Shown: positions 1-11,284, numbered from the stretch's first letter. The stretch is DNA of 43,992 nucleotides from an uncultured Clostridia bacterium (GCA_946538975.1 CAMNHF010000007.1:1-43992), one strand, 5' to 3'. Numbers and translations: made by a program. The notes: generated by a model not told the origin, from the sequence alone.

Positions 1-128
1 CATTACCCAAGAAGAAAGCTCGACTATGCTTCAGCTTTTGAGCGTTCTCCTCTCGTTCCCATTCTCTCAGATACCTGCGTCATTTAAACTTGCAATTTTC
101 ACTCGGCAAAATCCCTCAAAAAAAGTGC

Positions 129-160
129 TTGACAACTTGCGCAAACTCTGCTAATATAAT
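129..160 (+). promoter_or_regulatory. Promoter for the tRNA pair (TTGACA 129-134; TAATAT 152-157 at 17 nt, overlapping TATAAT 155-160)
   Basis: Consensus -35/-10 hexamers just upstream of the tRNAs. Confidence 0.6.
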
Positions 161-184
161 CCTTGCCGTTCGACAGAACGTCGA

Positions 185-255
185 TGGGGAATGGTGTAAC
201 GGCAGCACCTGCGACTCTGACTCGTATAGTCCTGGTTCAAATCCAGGTTCCCCAG
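185..255 (+). tRNA. tRNA-Gln (anticodon CTG), CCA not encoded
   Basis: Acceptor TGGGGAA/TTCCCCA, anticodon stem TGCGA/TCGTA with loop CTCTGAC, T-arm GGTTCAAATCC. Confidence 0.93.
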
Positions 256-260
256 CTTAT

Positions 261-336
261 GCCTCCGTTGTGTAGTGGCCTAGCACGCCGCCCTCTCAAG
301 GCGGTAACACCGGTTCGAATCCGGTCGGGGGTGCCA
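261..336 (+). tRNA. tRNA-Glu (anticodon CTC), CCA encoded
   Basis: Acceptor GCCTCCG/CGGGGGT, anticodon stem CCGCC/GGCGG with loop CTCTCAA, GGTTCGAATCC T-arm, terminal GCCA. Confidence 0.93.
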
Positions 337-338
337 TC

Positions 339-373
339 AGCCATCCGGATCCCAGAGATCAGGATGGCTTTTT
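339..373 (+). terminator. Rho-independent terminator after the tRNA pair
   Basis: AGCCATCC...GGATGGCT followed by TTTTTT. Confidence 0.7.
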
Positions 374-398
374 TACTGCCGTTTTTCGCCGCCGCGCA

Positions 399-427
399 TT
401 GCATTTGGCCGCCGTCTGCGGTACAAT
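399..427 (+). promoter_or_regulatory. Promoter for GH27 gene (TTGCAT-17-TACAAT)
   Basis: Hexamers with 17-nt spacer upstream of the gene. Confidence 0.5.
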
Positions 428-465
428 GTCCGCAGCGCCCATTACGCACACAGGAGGAAGAATCC

Positions 466-1647
466 ATGCTTCTCAACACACCGCCCATGGGCTGGAACAG
501 TTGGAACACGTTCGGCGGCAGCATCTCCGACAGCCTGATCCGGGAGACGGCGCAGGCCATGCGGGACAAGGGCTACCTGGCCGCGGGCTACAACTATATT
601 GTCATCGACGACTGCTGGAGCCTGCGGGAGCGCGGGGCCGACGGCCGATTGGTGCCGGATCCGGAGAAGTTCCCCCACGGCATGAAGGCCCTGGCCGACT
701 ATGTGCACAGCCTGGGCTTCAAATTCGGCATGTACTCCTGCGCGGGCGTGCAGACCTGCGCGGGCTATCCGGCCTCGTTCGACCATGAGTACATCGACGC
801 GGAGACCTTCGCAGCGTGGGGCGTGGACTACCTGAAGTACGACTTCTGCAACTTCCCTGCCTCGGCCGACGGCAGAACCCGCTACGCCACCATGTCCATG
901 GCGCTGAAGGCCACCGGCCGCGACATCCTGCTGGCCGCCTGCAACTGGGGCACGGACGCGCCCTGGGACTGGATGAAGAGCCTCGGCGCGGGCATGTACC
1001 GCTCCACCGGCGACATCCAGGACAATTTCAAGTCCTTCACCGGCATCGCCCGCTCCCAGCTGGCGCATTTCGCCTGCAGCGGGCCGAGCTGCTTCAACGA
1101 CATCGACATGCTGACGATCGGCATGTACGGCAAGGGGAATGTGGCGCTGGGCGACAAGCCGACCGACGCGGAGTACGTCACCCAATTCGCGCTGTGGTGC
1201 CTGCTGGGCGCGCCGCTGATGATCGGCGGCGACGTGCGGAATATGCCGCCCTTCGCGGAGAAGCTGCTGCTGAACGGGCGCTTCCTGCGGATCAATCAGG
1301 ACCCGGAGTGCCGCGTGCCCCAGCCGGTCTACCAGGGCCGCATCATCAACAACGAATACGACCCGGAGACCGGCACCTGGTGGCGCGAATACCCGGACAG
1401 CGGGCTGACCCTGTTCAAGCACATGGCCGGGAACACCTTCGCGGTGGGCTATTTCAACTTTGCCCCCAAGGCCGGCGAGGTGCAGTTCATCTTCGCGGAG
1501 GCGGGCCTGCCCTGGGGCAGCGGCTATGGGCTGCGCTTCACCGACGCGCTGACCGGCGAGGAGCTGGGCGTGCACCGGGATTACTTCCACCAGCGGGTGG
1601 ACGGCCACGCCTGCCGGGTGCTGCTGGCGGAGCTGGTGCGCGCATGA
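466..1647 (+). CDS. GH27 alpha-galactosidase
   Basis: MGWNSWNTFGG, DDCW, YLKYDFCN and DIDMLTIG motifs; AGGAGG upstream of ATG 466. The 163 start in the ORF track runs through the tRNAs. Confidence 0.9.
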   Translation: MLLNTPPMGWNSWNTFGGSISDSLIRETAQAMRDKGYLAAGYNYIVIDDCWSLRERGADGRLVPDPEKFPHGMKALADYVHSLGFKFGMYSCAGVQTCAGYPASFDHEYIDAETFAAWGVDYLKYDFCNFPASADGRTRYATMSMALKATGRDILLAACNWGTDAPWDWMKSLGAGMYRSTGDIQDNFKSFTGIARSQLAHFACSGPSCFNDIDMLTIGMYGKGNVALGDKPTDAEYVTQFALWCLLGAPLMIGGDVRNMPPFAEKLLLNGRFLRINQDPECRVPQPVYQGRIINNEYDPETGTWWREYPDSGLTLFKHMAGNTFAVGYFNFAPKAGEVQFIFAEAGLPWGSGYGLRFTDALTGEELGVHRDYFHQRVDGHACRVLLAELVRA

Positions 1648-1862
1648 GCGGCGAAGCCTGCGCCCGCTGCGGCCGCCCGCTCAGCCGGGACGAAATCGCG
1701 GTGACGAAGAAGCTGATCAACCGCGGCGCCTCCGCCTGGTACTGCGTGGCCTGCCTGGCCGCCCATTTCGAGGTCAGCGAGGCGGCCATCCGCGAACGCA
1801 TCGCGTACTTCAAGGAGACGGGATGCACGCTGTTCACGAGGAAGACGGAGTCAGAACCATAG
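1644..1862 (+). CDS. Small zinc-ribbon-like protein with two CxxC motifs
   Basis: 72 aa, ATGA overlap with the GH27 stop; CARC and CVAC. Confidence 0.65.
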   Translation: MSGEACARCGRPLSRDEIAVTKKLINRGASAWYCVACLAAHFEVSEAAIRERIAYFKETGCTLFTRKTESEP

Positions 1863-1884
1863 ACTGGGGGAAGGACAGCTTTTC

Positions 1885-1963
1885 CCGGGGGAAGGAAACC
1901 CTTTTCGTGGCCGAAAAGGGCTTTCCTTCCCCCGGACCCCTATTCTTCCGAAAAGGCCATTTG
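1885..1963 (+). repeat. Family A hairpin repeat, copy 1
   Basis: CCGGGGGAAGGAAACCCTTTTCG/CGAAAAGGGCTTTCCTTCCCCCGG stem (1885-1935), then ACCCCTATTCTTCCGAAAAGGCC tail. Confidence 0.85.
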
Positions 1964-2130
1964 GGGGGAAGGGGCTTTTTTTGTTTATGGAGGCTTAGCG
2001 CATGGGAGGGCACGATCAGGCGCTGCGCGCCAGCTCTCCCGGAGGGAGCGGTGCGGTGGGAGAAGGCGGAGAGGGCTTTGGCGGCATGCAGCCGAAACTT
2101 CCCCGCACCTCCGCTTTCTTTCCCGCTCTC

Positions 2131-2159
2131 TTGTAATTTGCCGGATAAACCGCTATAAT
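2131..2159 (+). promoter_or_regulatory. glnS promoter (TTGTAA-17-TATAAT)
   Basis: Consensus -10, 17-nt spacer, 68 nt before the start codon. Confidence 0.7.
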
Positions 2160-2226
2160 AGGCGCTGATCACACTTTCGTCCCGCCTCCGGGCGGGGCTG
2201 ACTGAATGGACCGGGAGGTTGACACC

Positions 2227-3963
<1,737 letters not shown>

Positions 3964-3978
3964 GGGAGGGCGGCCCGC

Positions 3979-4458
3979 ATGATCCTGTACCACGGAAGCA
4001 GTGTGGCGGTGCGGGAGCCGCGTCTTCTCGCCGTTCAGCGAGAGCTGGACTTTGGGAAAGGTTTCTACACCACCAGCGATTTTGACCAGGCGGCCCGGTG
4101 GGCCAGACGGACTGCTCTCCGCCAGCGGCAGAAGCAGGCCTATGTGACGGCGTACGAAGTGAACGATGCGGCATTGCAGGCGCTGCGTGTGCTCCGCTTT
4201 GACAGGCCGGATGGAGAGTGGCTCCGCTTCGTTGCTGCGTGCAGGCGCGGCGAAAGCCCCGCGGAGGTATGGGATGTCATTTGCGGACCGGTCGCGAATG
4301 ACCAGACCATGCCCGTAATCAGTCTGTATGCCGCCGGGATGTATGACGAGGAGGAAGCGGTCAAGCGGCTGCTCCCCCAGAAGCTGAAAGATCAGTACAC
4401 CTTCAAAACCGAGGCGGCCATCCGGCTGCTGCAGCTGAAAGAAGTGGTGTCCCTGTGA
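3979..4458 (+). CDS. DUF3990-like protein, possible ADP-ribosyltransferase-fold toxin
   Basis: MILYHGS...DFGKGFYTTSDFDQA, recalled DUF3990 pattern and similar to H-Y-type ART motifs. Confidence 0.7.
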   Translation: MILYHGSSVAVREPRLLAVQRELDFGKGFYTTSDFDQAARWARRTALRQRQKQAYVTAYEVNDAALQALRVLRFDRPDGEWLRFVAACRRGESPAEVWDVICGPVANDQTMPVISLYAAGMYDEEEAVKRLLPQKLKDQYTFKTEAAIRLLQLKEVVSL

Positions 4459-4706
4459 GCCAGATCCCGCCCTATGTGCTGGCCTGGTATGATAAGGCCG
4501 TGGTACAGCGCATCATGGAAAAATACGCCATGACCGAGATGGACGCTGCCCGCGCCTTCCTGACTTCCGAGGTCCACGCGATGCTGGAAGATCCGGAGCT
4601 CGCTATGTGGGAGTTCTCCGAACGCGCCATCTTTGACATGTGGGAGTGCGAGCGGGTCACCGGCGACCCGCGGAATTCGGTGCACCTGAGGAGTGAGATC
4701 GCGTGA
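4455..4706 (+). CDS. Small DUF3990-associated protein
   Basis: 83 aa, GTG start inside a GTGA overlap with the upstream stop. Confidence 0.7.
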   Translation: MSQIPPYVLAWYDKAVVQRIMEKYAMTEMDAARAFLTSEVHAMLEDPELAMWEFSERAIFDMWECERVTGDPRNSVHLRSEIA

Positions 4707-4921
4707 CGGAGGAGATGGCGTTCTTTCTCTGGCTGATTGAGAGCTATGCCGCGGCGCGCGGCCGGTCCGCCGGCGACGTGCTCCGGGAATGGGACGAAAA
4801 GGGCATGACGCAGGAGGTTTTCGACGGCTGGTGGCAGTACCATCAGGAGCGCATCGAAAACGCCTTTGCCGACATCGACAGCCTGGCCGCGGCCGGCGTG
4901 CACGACGATGCCGGAAACTGA
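4703..4921 (+). CDS. DUF3791-like small protein
   Basis: 72 aa, GTG start in a second GTGA overlap; FFLWLIESYAAARG...WWQYHQERIENAFADID. Confidence 0.7.
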   Translation: MTEEMAFFLWLIESYAAARGRSAGDVLREWDEKGMTQEVFDGWWQYHQERIENAFADIDSLAAAGVHDDAGN

Positions 4922-4948
4922 TCATCAACGAAAGGAATGGAAATCATT

Positions 4949-6406
4949 ATGGAAGTCAGAACGCGCTTTGCGCCGAGCCCTACGGGCTTCATGCACCTGG
5001 GCGGCGTGCGCACCGCCCTGTACGCCTATCTGTTCGCGAAGCAGAACGGCGGCAAGTTTATCCTGCGCATTGAGGACACCGACCAGGAGCGCTATGTGGA
5101 GGGCGCGACGGAGGTCATCTATGACACGCTGCGGGCCTGCGGGCTCAACTGGGACGAGGGCCCCGACATCGGCGGCCCCTGCGGCCCCTATGTCCAGTCC
5201 GAGCGCAAGGCGACCTATCTGCCCTACGCGCAGCAGCTGGTGAAGAGCGGCCACGCCTACTACTGCTTCTGCTCCAAGGAGGAGATCGACCGGCGGCGCG
5301 CGGCGGTGGAGGCGGCCGGCGGCACCTGGCGCTACGACAAGCACTGCCTGCACCTGTCCCCCGCGGAGGTGGAGGCGAAGCTGGCGGCGGGCGTCCCCTA
5401 TGTGATCCGCATGAACGCCCCGACCGAGGGCGAGACCAGCTACCACGACACGGTGTTCGGCGACATGACCTTCCAGAACAGCGAGGCCATGGACGACATG
5501 GTGCTCATCAAGCAGGACGGCATGCCCACCTACAACTTCGCCAACGTCATCGATGACCACCTGATGGGCATCACCCACGTGATGCGGGGCATGGAGTACC
5601 TGTCCTCCACGCCGCGCTACAACTATCTCTACACCGCCCTGGGCTGGGACATCCCGGTCTACATCCACCTGCCCACCGTGATGCGCGACGCCACGCACAA
5701 GCTGTCCAAGCGCGACGGCGACGCCTACTATTCCGACTACATCGGCAAGGGCTATCTGACCGAGGCACTGATCAACTATCTGGCGCTGGTGGGCTGGAAT
5801 CCCGGCGACGACCGCGAGTTCTTCACCCTGCCGGAGCTGGTGGAGGCCTTCGACGTGCACCGGCTGAACAAGGCGCCGGGCATCTTCGACGTGGACAAGC
5901 TGACCTGGTTCAACGCGGAATACATCCGCCGCCTGCCCTTTGAGAAGTATCTGGAGCTGGTGACGCCCTGGTTCGACCAGGTCTTCGCCGGAAAGCAGAT
6001 CGATTACCGCCGCCTGGCGGAATTGATGCAGGACCGCACCGAGATCTTCAGCCGCGTGCCGGACATGGTGCGCTTCCTGGCCGAGCTGCCGGACTATGAC
6101 ATTGACCTGTACACGCACAAGAAGATGAAGACCAACCCGGAGGTGGCCCTGGCGTCCCTGCGGCTGGTGCGGCCCGTGCTGGAGGCCATCCCGGAGGCCG
6201 AGTGGACGGAGCAGAACCTGCACGACCGCCTGATGGCGTGCATCGCGGAGGCCGGCATGAAGAACGGCGCGGTGCTCTGGCCGCTGCGTATCGCGATCTC
6301 CGGCCAGGCCAGCACGCCCGGCGGCGCGATGGAGATCGCCTACCTGCTGGGCAAGGAGGAGACACTGCGCCGCCTGGACGACGGCCTGCGCAGGCTCGGC
6401 GCGTGA
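4949..6406 (+). CDS. gltX: Glutamyl-tRNA synthetase
   Basis: RFAPSPTGFMHLGGVRTALYAYLFAK, KLSKRDGD; ATG 4949 fits the RBS better than 4937. Confidence 0.96.
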   Translation: MEVRTRFAPSPTGFMHLGGVRTALYAYLFAKQNGGKFILRIEDTDQERYVEGATEVIYDTLRACGLNWDEGPDIGGPCGPYVQSERKATYLPYAQQLVKSGHAYYCFCSKEEIDRRRAAVEAAGGTWRYDKHCLHLSPAEVEAKLAAGVPYVIRMNAPTEGETSYHDTVFGDMTFQNSEAMDDMVLIKQDGMPTYNFANVIDDHLMGITHVMRGMEYLSSTPRYNYLYTALGWDIPVYIHLPTVMRDATHKLSKRDGDAYYSDYIGKGYLTEALINYLALVGWNPGDDREFFTLPELVEAFDVHRLNKAPGIFDVDKLTWFNAEYIRRLPFEKYLELVTPWFDQVFAGKQIDYRRLAELMQDRTEIFSRVPDMVRFLAELPDYDIDLYTHKKMKTNPEVALASLRLVRPVLEAIPEAEWTEQNLHDRLMACIAEAGMKNGAVLWPLRIAISGQASTPGGAMEIAYLLGKEETLRRLDDGLRRLGA

Positions 6407-6432
6407 AAAAGCATTTCGCCGGAGGAGAACGG

Positions 6433-7008
6433 ATGAAGCAGAAAAAGCTGAATGTTTACAGCCTGACCACCGCGGCGGTGATGGCGGCGCTGGTGTACAT
6501 CGTCACCCTGTTCCGCTTTCCGCTGCTGGGCTCTAAGGTGCACTTTGCCAACGCGGTCTGCCTGGTGGCTGGCATGCTGCTGGGCCCGGTGATGGGCGGC
6601 ACGGCGGCGGGCCTGGGCTCCGCGCTGTACGACGCGCAGGCCGGCTATGACCTGGCCAATGTGCTGATCACCTATGTCAGCAAGTTTGCCATGGCCTGGG
6701 TGGCCGGCATGATCGTCCGCCGGGGGGAGCGGCAGCGGGACCTCCGCTGGACCCTGACCGCCTCCGTCAGCGGCGCGCTGACCTATGTCGCGCTCTACAT
6801 GCTCAAGACGCTGATCTATCAGCGCTTCGTCTACAGCTATCCGATGGACGCTGTCTGGGCGACGATGGTCAGCAAACTGATTCCCTCGCTGATCAACGCG
6901 GGCGCCGCCGTCATCGCCGCGCCGCTGTTCCTGCACGCGGTGACGCCCGTGCTGCGCTCTGCCGGCATCCTGGGGCAGCTGCGCGGGAACCCGATGTCAA
7001 AGGACTGA
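6433..7008 (+). CDS. ECF transporter S component (ECF-ribofla_trS-like), substrate unknown
   Basis: Hydrophobic protein with VHFANAVCLVAGMLLGPVMGGTAAGLGSALYD; GGAGG upstream. Confidence 0.75.
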   Translation: MKQKKLNVYSLTTAAVMAALVYIVTLFRFPLLGSKVHFANAVCLVAGMLLGPVMGGTAAGLGSALYDAQAGYDLANVLITYVSKFAMAWVAGMIVRRGERQRDLRWTLTASVSGALTYVALYMLKTLIYQRFVYSYPMDAVWATMVSKLIPSLINAGAAVIAAPLFLHAVTPVLRSAGILGQLRGNPMSKD

Positions 7009-7014
7009 TATGAA

Positions 7015-7944
7015 ATGAAGAAATGGCTGTGTCTGCTGCTGTGCGCGGCCCTGCTGCTGCCCGCGGCCGCCCTGGGCGAGCCGAAGCAGCTGAGCTCCCT
7101 GTCGGAGAAGCCGGCCGTCAACGGCGACGGCTTCCTGAACGCGGGCGAGCAGGCGGCGTATTACAAGAATCACGCGGAGGGCGTCTGGTTCTACGTGGAC
7201 GAGGATGTGCGGATCGAGATCACCCGAAGCCAGACGAAGAAGCCGCTGCTGACCTGGTATATCGCGGAGATCCACTGCCGCCGCGGCACCACGATGTACA
7301 CGGTGCCCTGGAATGAAAAAAGGCCGGGCCGCACCAACGGGCTGCCGCAGGACCTTGCGCAGCGGGCCCGCGCGGTTTTCGCCATGAGCGGGGATTTCTA
7401 CTCCTACCGCATCAGCCACGACCGCTATCCCGGCGTCATCATCCGCGACGGCAAGGTGCTCTACAAGAAGACCTACACGAAAAAGGCCATCGTCGCCGTG
7501 CCGAACCTGGACACCTTCGCCTTCTATCCCTCGGGCAAGGCGGAGGTGAACGTGGCCTTCGAGAAGAACGCAAAGTACTTCACCGAGAACGGCGCGGAGA
7601 CCGTGCTGGCCTTCGGGCCGATGCTGCTCCGCGAGAATGAGCCCGCCGATCTGGACAAGCCGGAGTACAACCACGAGGAGCCCCGGGTGTGCATCGGCTA
7701 TGTCGGCCCGGGTCACTTCGTCGCGCTGCTGGTGGAGGGCCGCAACAACCATTCCAGCGGCGCCACCCTGGCCGAGTGCCAGGAGATCCTGCAGGACATC
7801 GGCTGCTCCGACGCGCTGAACCTGGACGGCGGCAACACGGCGGCCATGCTCTTCATGGGCGAGTCCGTGATGCTGAACGACGCCGGCGGCCCGGACGAAA
7901 ACACCCGCGCCATCCCCGACATCCTCTGCGCGGGGCGGTACTGA
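7015..7944 (+). CDS. Exported phosphodiester glycosidase (NAGPA domain) family protein
   Basis: Signal peptide; FAMSGDFY, GPMLL, VCIGYVGPGHFVALLVEGR, ALNLDGGNTAAM motifs. Confidence 0.85.
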   Translation: MKKWLCLLLCAALLLPAAALGEPKQLSSLSEKPAVNGDGFLNAGEQAAYYKNHAEGVWFYVDEDVRIEITRSQTKKPLLTWYIAEIHCRRGTTMYTVPWNEKRPGRTNGLPQDLAQRARAVFAMSGDFYSYRISHDRYPGVIIRDGKVLYKKTYTKKAIVAVPNLDTFAFYPSGKAEVNVAFEKNAKYFTENGAETVLAFGPMLLRENEPADLDKPEYNHEEPRVCIGYVGPGHFVALLVEGRNNHSSGATLAECQEILQDIGCSDALNLDGGNTAAMLFMGESVMLNDAGGPDENTRAIPDILCAGRY

Positions 7945-7968
7945 CGCCCCATTTCCCTGCAACAAAAA

Positions 7969-8016
7969 GCCATCGCACCGGACAGGCTGAACTGCCCGGC
8001 GCGATGGCGCTTTTGC
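7969..8016. terminator. Bidirectional terminator between convergent genes
   Basis: AAAAAGCCATCGC...GCGATGGCGCTTTTG. Confidence 0.75.
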
Positions 8017-8017
8017 T

Positions 8018-9502
8018 TTACAGGGTTACGCCGCCCTTGAAGATGGCCAGGTCGTGGAAGCCGTGCTCCTCGCCCTTCACCTTTTCGCCGGAGGCGACGC
8101 GCAGCACCTGCTCCAGCAGCTCGTCGGCCAGCTCCGGCAGGGGCTTGCCCTCGCTGAGCAGGCGGCCGGCGTCGAAGTCGATCCAGCCGGCCTTCTTCTG
8201 GCGCAGGGGGGTGTTGGAGGAGATCTTCAGCGTGGGCACCGGCGACGCGAAGGGCGTGCCGCGGCCCGTGGAGAACAGCACCAGGTTTGCACCCGCCGCG
8301 GCCAGGGCCGTCGACGCCACCAGGTCATTGCCCGGGGCGGAGAGCAGGTTCAGGCCGCGGCGCTGCACCCGCTCGGCGTAGCGCAGCACGTCAGACACCG
8401 GGGCGAAGCCGCTCTTCTGCGTGCAGCCCAGCGCCTTGTCCTCCAGCGTGGAGATGCCGCCCGCCTTGTTGCCGGGGCTGGGGTTCTCGTAGATGGTCTG
8501 GTGATGCTCCTCGAAATAGCGCTTGAAATTGTTGATGAGGGCGACGGTCTTGCGGAAGGTTTCCTCGTCCTCGCAGCGGTTCATCAGGATGGTCTCGGCG
8601 CCGAACATCTCCGGCACCTCCGTCAGAATGGTGGTGCCGCCCTGGGCGATCAGCCGGTCGGAGAAGCCGCCGATGACCGGGTTGGCCGTGATGCCGGAGA
8701 AGCCGTCCGAGCCGCCGCACTTGAGGCCCACCACCAGCTTGGCGGCCGGGCAGGGCACGCGCTCCTCACCGCGCATCTGCTCCGCCAGCTCGCGCAGAAG
8801 GGCCATCGCGGCCTCGTGCTCATCCTCGACCTGCTGGCAGATCAGCGTGCGCAGGCGCTTCTCGTCGGGGGAGGCCATGTGCGCGCGGATGATGTCCACG
8901 CCGCTGTTCTCGCAGCCCAGGCCCAGCAGCAGCACGCCGCCGGCGTTCGGATGGGTGCACAGGTCTGCCAGCACCTGGCGGGTGTTCTCCTGATCGTCGC
9001 CCATCTGGGAGCAGCCGTAGGGGTGGGTGAAGGCGCAGACCCGATCCACGCCGGGCCCCAGCAGCGCCTGCGCGTCCCGCTCCAGCGCGCGGGCAATGTC
9101 GTTCACGCAGCCCACGGTGGGGATGATCCACAGCTCATTGCGGATGCCCACCCGGCCGTCCGCCCGCGGATAGCCCAGGAAGGTGCGCCCCTCGCGGGGC
9201 TCCAGCTGCGGATGGGTCGGCTGCCAGACGTATTCCAGCTCGCCGCCCAGCAGGGTGCGGAGGTTGTGCACGTGCACGTGGCTGCCGGCGGGGATGGCCT
9301 CCTTCGCCGCGCCGATGGGGAAGCCGTATTTGATCACCTTCCCGCCCTCCGGGATGTCCTCCAGGGCTACCTTGTGCCCGGCGGGGACATCGGTCTTCAG
9401 CAGCACGGAAAAGTCTTCCCCTGCCGCCGTCCGGCCCGCCGCCAGGGGCTGCAGCGCCACGGCCACGTTGTCTTTCGGGGTGATTCTGAGCAGCTCCGCC
9501 AT
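8018..9502 (-). CDS. uxaA: Altronate dehydratase
   Basis: N-terminal SAF-like domain, LGYPRADGRVGIRNELWIIPTVGCVN, GLKCGGSDGFSGITANP. Confidence 0.95.
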   Translation of the reverse strand: MAELLRITPKDNVAVALQPLAAGRTAAGEDFSVLLKTDVPAGHKVALEDIPEGGKVIKYGFPIGAAKEAIPAGSHVHVHNLRTLLGGELEYVWQPTHPQLEPREGRTFLGYPRADGRVGIRNELWIIPTVGCVNDIARALERDAQALLGPGVDRVCAFTHPYGCSQMGDDQENTRQVLADLCTHPNAGGVLLLGLGCENSGVDIIRAHMASPDEKRLRTLICQQVEDEHEAAMALLRELAEQMRGEERVPCPAAKLVVGLKCGGSDGFSGITANPVIGGFSDRLIAQGGTTILTEVPEMFGAETILMNRCEDEETFRKTVALINNFKRYFEEHHQTIYENPSPGNKAGGISTLEDKALGCTQKSGFAPVSDVLRYAERVQRRGLNLLSAPGNDLVASTALAAAGANLVLFSTGRGTPFASPVPTLKISSNTPLRQKKAGWIDFDAGRLLSEGKPLPELADELLEQVLRVASGEKVKGEEHGFHDLAIFKGGVTL

Positions 9503-9517
9503 GGGTCTGTCCTCCCT

Positions 9518-10996
9518 TTACAGCGCGAATTTGTCAGCCACAACGGCGGGCATGCCGCGGGTGAGAATGTCCTCCAGGGACGCGGTGACGCTCTCCAGCA
9601 GGCCGGGGATTTGCGTCAGGTCCTGGCCGAAGAACGCCTCGCAGCTCAGGAACGCCTTCGCCTGCTCCGCCGGGGCGCACGCCGAGCTCTCGTCGAAGAA
9701 CTTCAGCACGGCGATGTCGTCCTGCAGCTCGTAGGGCTGGCCGCCGCGCTCGCAGTGGAGCTTGCCGTCCTCGCCCAGCTTGCCGCCGCGGTACAGGCTG
9801 ATCATCGCGGCCAGGGAGAAGGTCAGGTGCTCGGGCAGCCGGCCGTTCTTCTCCACATAGCCCAGCAGGGAGGGCAGGCAGCGGGCGCGCCACTTGCTGA
9901 CGCAGTTCAGGCAGATGGACAGCAGCTGGTGCTTGATGAAGGGATTGCGGAAGCGGCCGGTCACCGCCTCGGCGAAGGCGGTCAGATCCTCCTTGGGCAG
10001 GGTCAGGGTCGGGATCACCTCGTCGTAGAGGGTCTTCTGCATGAAATTGCGGATCAGGTCGTCGTCCATGGCCTGCAGCACGATGTCGTGCCCGCACTGG
10101 AAGGCCATCGGCACGAAGGAGGTGTGCGCGCCGTTGAGGATGCGCACCTTGCGCTGCTTGTAGGGCTTCTGGTTGTCGGTGTAGACGACCGGCAGGCCGC
10201 AGGCGGGCAGGGGCAGCTCTCCGCTCAGGTCCTTCGCGCTCTCGATGACCCACAGGCCGAAGGGCTCCGCGGTGACCAGGATGCGGTCCTCATAGCCCAG
10301 CTTCTCCCAGATCGCCTGGTCCTCGCCGCGGGGATAGCCGGTCACGATGCGGTCCACCAGCGTGGAGGTGAACACGCAGGCCTCCTCCAGCCAGTTCTCG
10401 AAGCGCTCGCCCAGCTGCCACTTTTTCGCCAGCGCCTTCACGCAGCGGTGCAGCTCGATGCCGTTGTCGTCGATCAGCTCCACCGGCAGAATCACCAGGC
10501 CCTTGTCGGCGGCGTAGCCGAAGTGCTCGGCGCGCTCGAAGAGGAACTTGGTCAGCTTGCCGGGATAGCTCTTGGGCGGGCAGAGCTCCAGGGCGTCGCT
10601 CTCGTCCAGCACGATGCCGGCCTCGGTGGTGTTGGAGATGATGAAGCGCAGGGTGTCGCACTTCGCGTAGGCGCTGTAGCGGTCATACTCGGCGTAGGCG
10701 TCCACCGCGTCGGACACGGAGGTGATCACCCGGCTGGTTTCCACCGGCTTGCCGTCCACCAGGCCGCGCAGCATCACGGTGTAGCGGTAGTCCTGCTCCC
10801 GGAACGCGGGGAACAGGGTGCCGATGCTGATCGGCTTCACCAGCACGATGCTGCCGTCGAAGCCGGCTTTTTCATTGGCGATGTCGATCATCCAGTCACA
10901 GAAGGCGCGCAGAAAATTGCCCTCGCCAAACTGCAGGACGCGCACGGGGCGCTGCGGGGCGGGACAGAGGTTCGCATTCAGCCGCTGCATGTTCAT
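9518..10996 (-). CDS. uxaB: Tagaturonate reductase
   Basis: VLQFGEGNFLRAFCDWMID, ILNGAHTSFVP; mannitol dehydrogenase superfamily; uxaA neighbour. Confidence 0.93.
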   Translation of the reverse strand: MNMQRLNANLCPAPQRPVRVLQFGEGNFLRAFCDWMIDIANEKAGFDGSIVLVKPISIGTLFPAFREQDYRYTVMLRGLVDGKPVETSRVITSVSDAVDAYAEYDRYSAYAKCDTLRFIISNTTEAGIVLDESDALELCPPKSYPGKLTKFLFERAEHFGYAADKGLVILPVELIDDNGIELHRCVKALAKKWQLGERFENWLEEACVFTSTLVDRIVTGYPRGEDQAIWEKLGYEDRILVTAEPFGLWVIESAKDLSGELPLPACGLPVVYTDNQKPYKQRKVRILNGAHTSFVPMAFQCGHDIVLQAMDDDLIRNFMQKTLYDEVIPTLTLPKEDLTAFAEAVTGRFRNPFIKHQLLSICLNCVSKWRARCLPSLLGYVEKNGRLPEHLTFSLAAMISLYRGGKLGEDGKLHCERGGQPYELQDDIAVLKFFDESSACAPAEQAKAFLSCEAFFGQDLTQIPGLLESVTASLEDILTRGMPAVVADKFAL

Positions 10997-11022
10997 TCCT
11001 CCCTGGTGTTCGTCAATTCGGA

Positions 11023-11038
11023 GTGTAAATGATTACAC
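11023..11038. promoter_or_regulatory. LacI-type operator GTGTAAATGATTACAC upstream of uxaBA
   Basis: 6-bp inverted arms GTGTAA/TTACAC downstream of the uxaBA promoter. Confidence 0.65.
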
Positions 11039-11050
11039 CGATGTATTTTC

Positions 11051-11079
11051 ATTGTACTCTTTTCCCCGGCTTTCGTCAA
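11051..11079 (-). promoter_or_regulatory. uxaBA promoter (TTGACG-17-TACAAT)
   Basis: Read on minus strand, 17-nt spacer. Confidence 0.65.
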
Positions 11080-11240
11080 GGAAAAACGCGCTTCTGCCGG
11101 AAATTTGTCAAGGCCCGGGGGCCGTCCGCCGCCGCGCCGGATTGGTCCGCACCGGGAGATCCTTTTCCGGATCGCACAAAAATGGGGGCATCCGGCGGCA
11201 AAAAAACGGTGCGAACCGGTGCGGCGGCGCAAAAATCCGG

Positions 11241-11269
11241 TTGAAAGTTGACGCTTTGCATGCTATAAT
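11241..11269 (+). promoter_or_regulatory. lacI-family gene promoter (TTGAAA-17-TATAAT)
   Basis: 17-nt spacer, consensus -10. Confidence 0.6.
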
Positions 11270-11284
11270 GAATTGAAAGTTGGC

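Noticed and set aside
163-465. N-terminal extension of the GH27 ORF
   Set aside because: Runs through the two tRNAs and a terminator; the AGGAGG and start motif support ATG 466.
1885-1985. Family A as ordinary rho-independent terminators
   Set aside because: The main hairpin is followed by a conserved GGACCCC linker, not a U-tract, and copies occur in divergent intergenic regions. Copy 1 does have a downstream T-run, so a terminator role for the second hairpin in some copies is not excluded.
8054-11032. 992-aa plus-strand ORF
   Set aside because: Antisense shadow of uxaA and uxaB.
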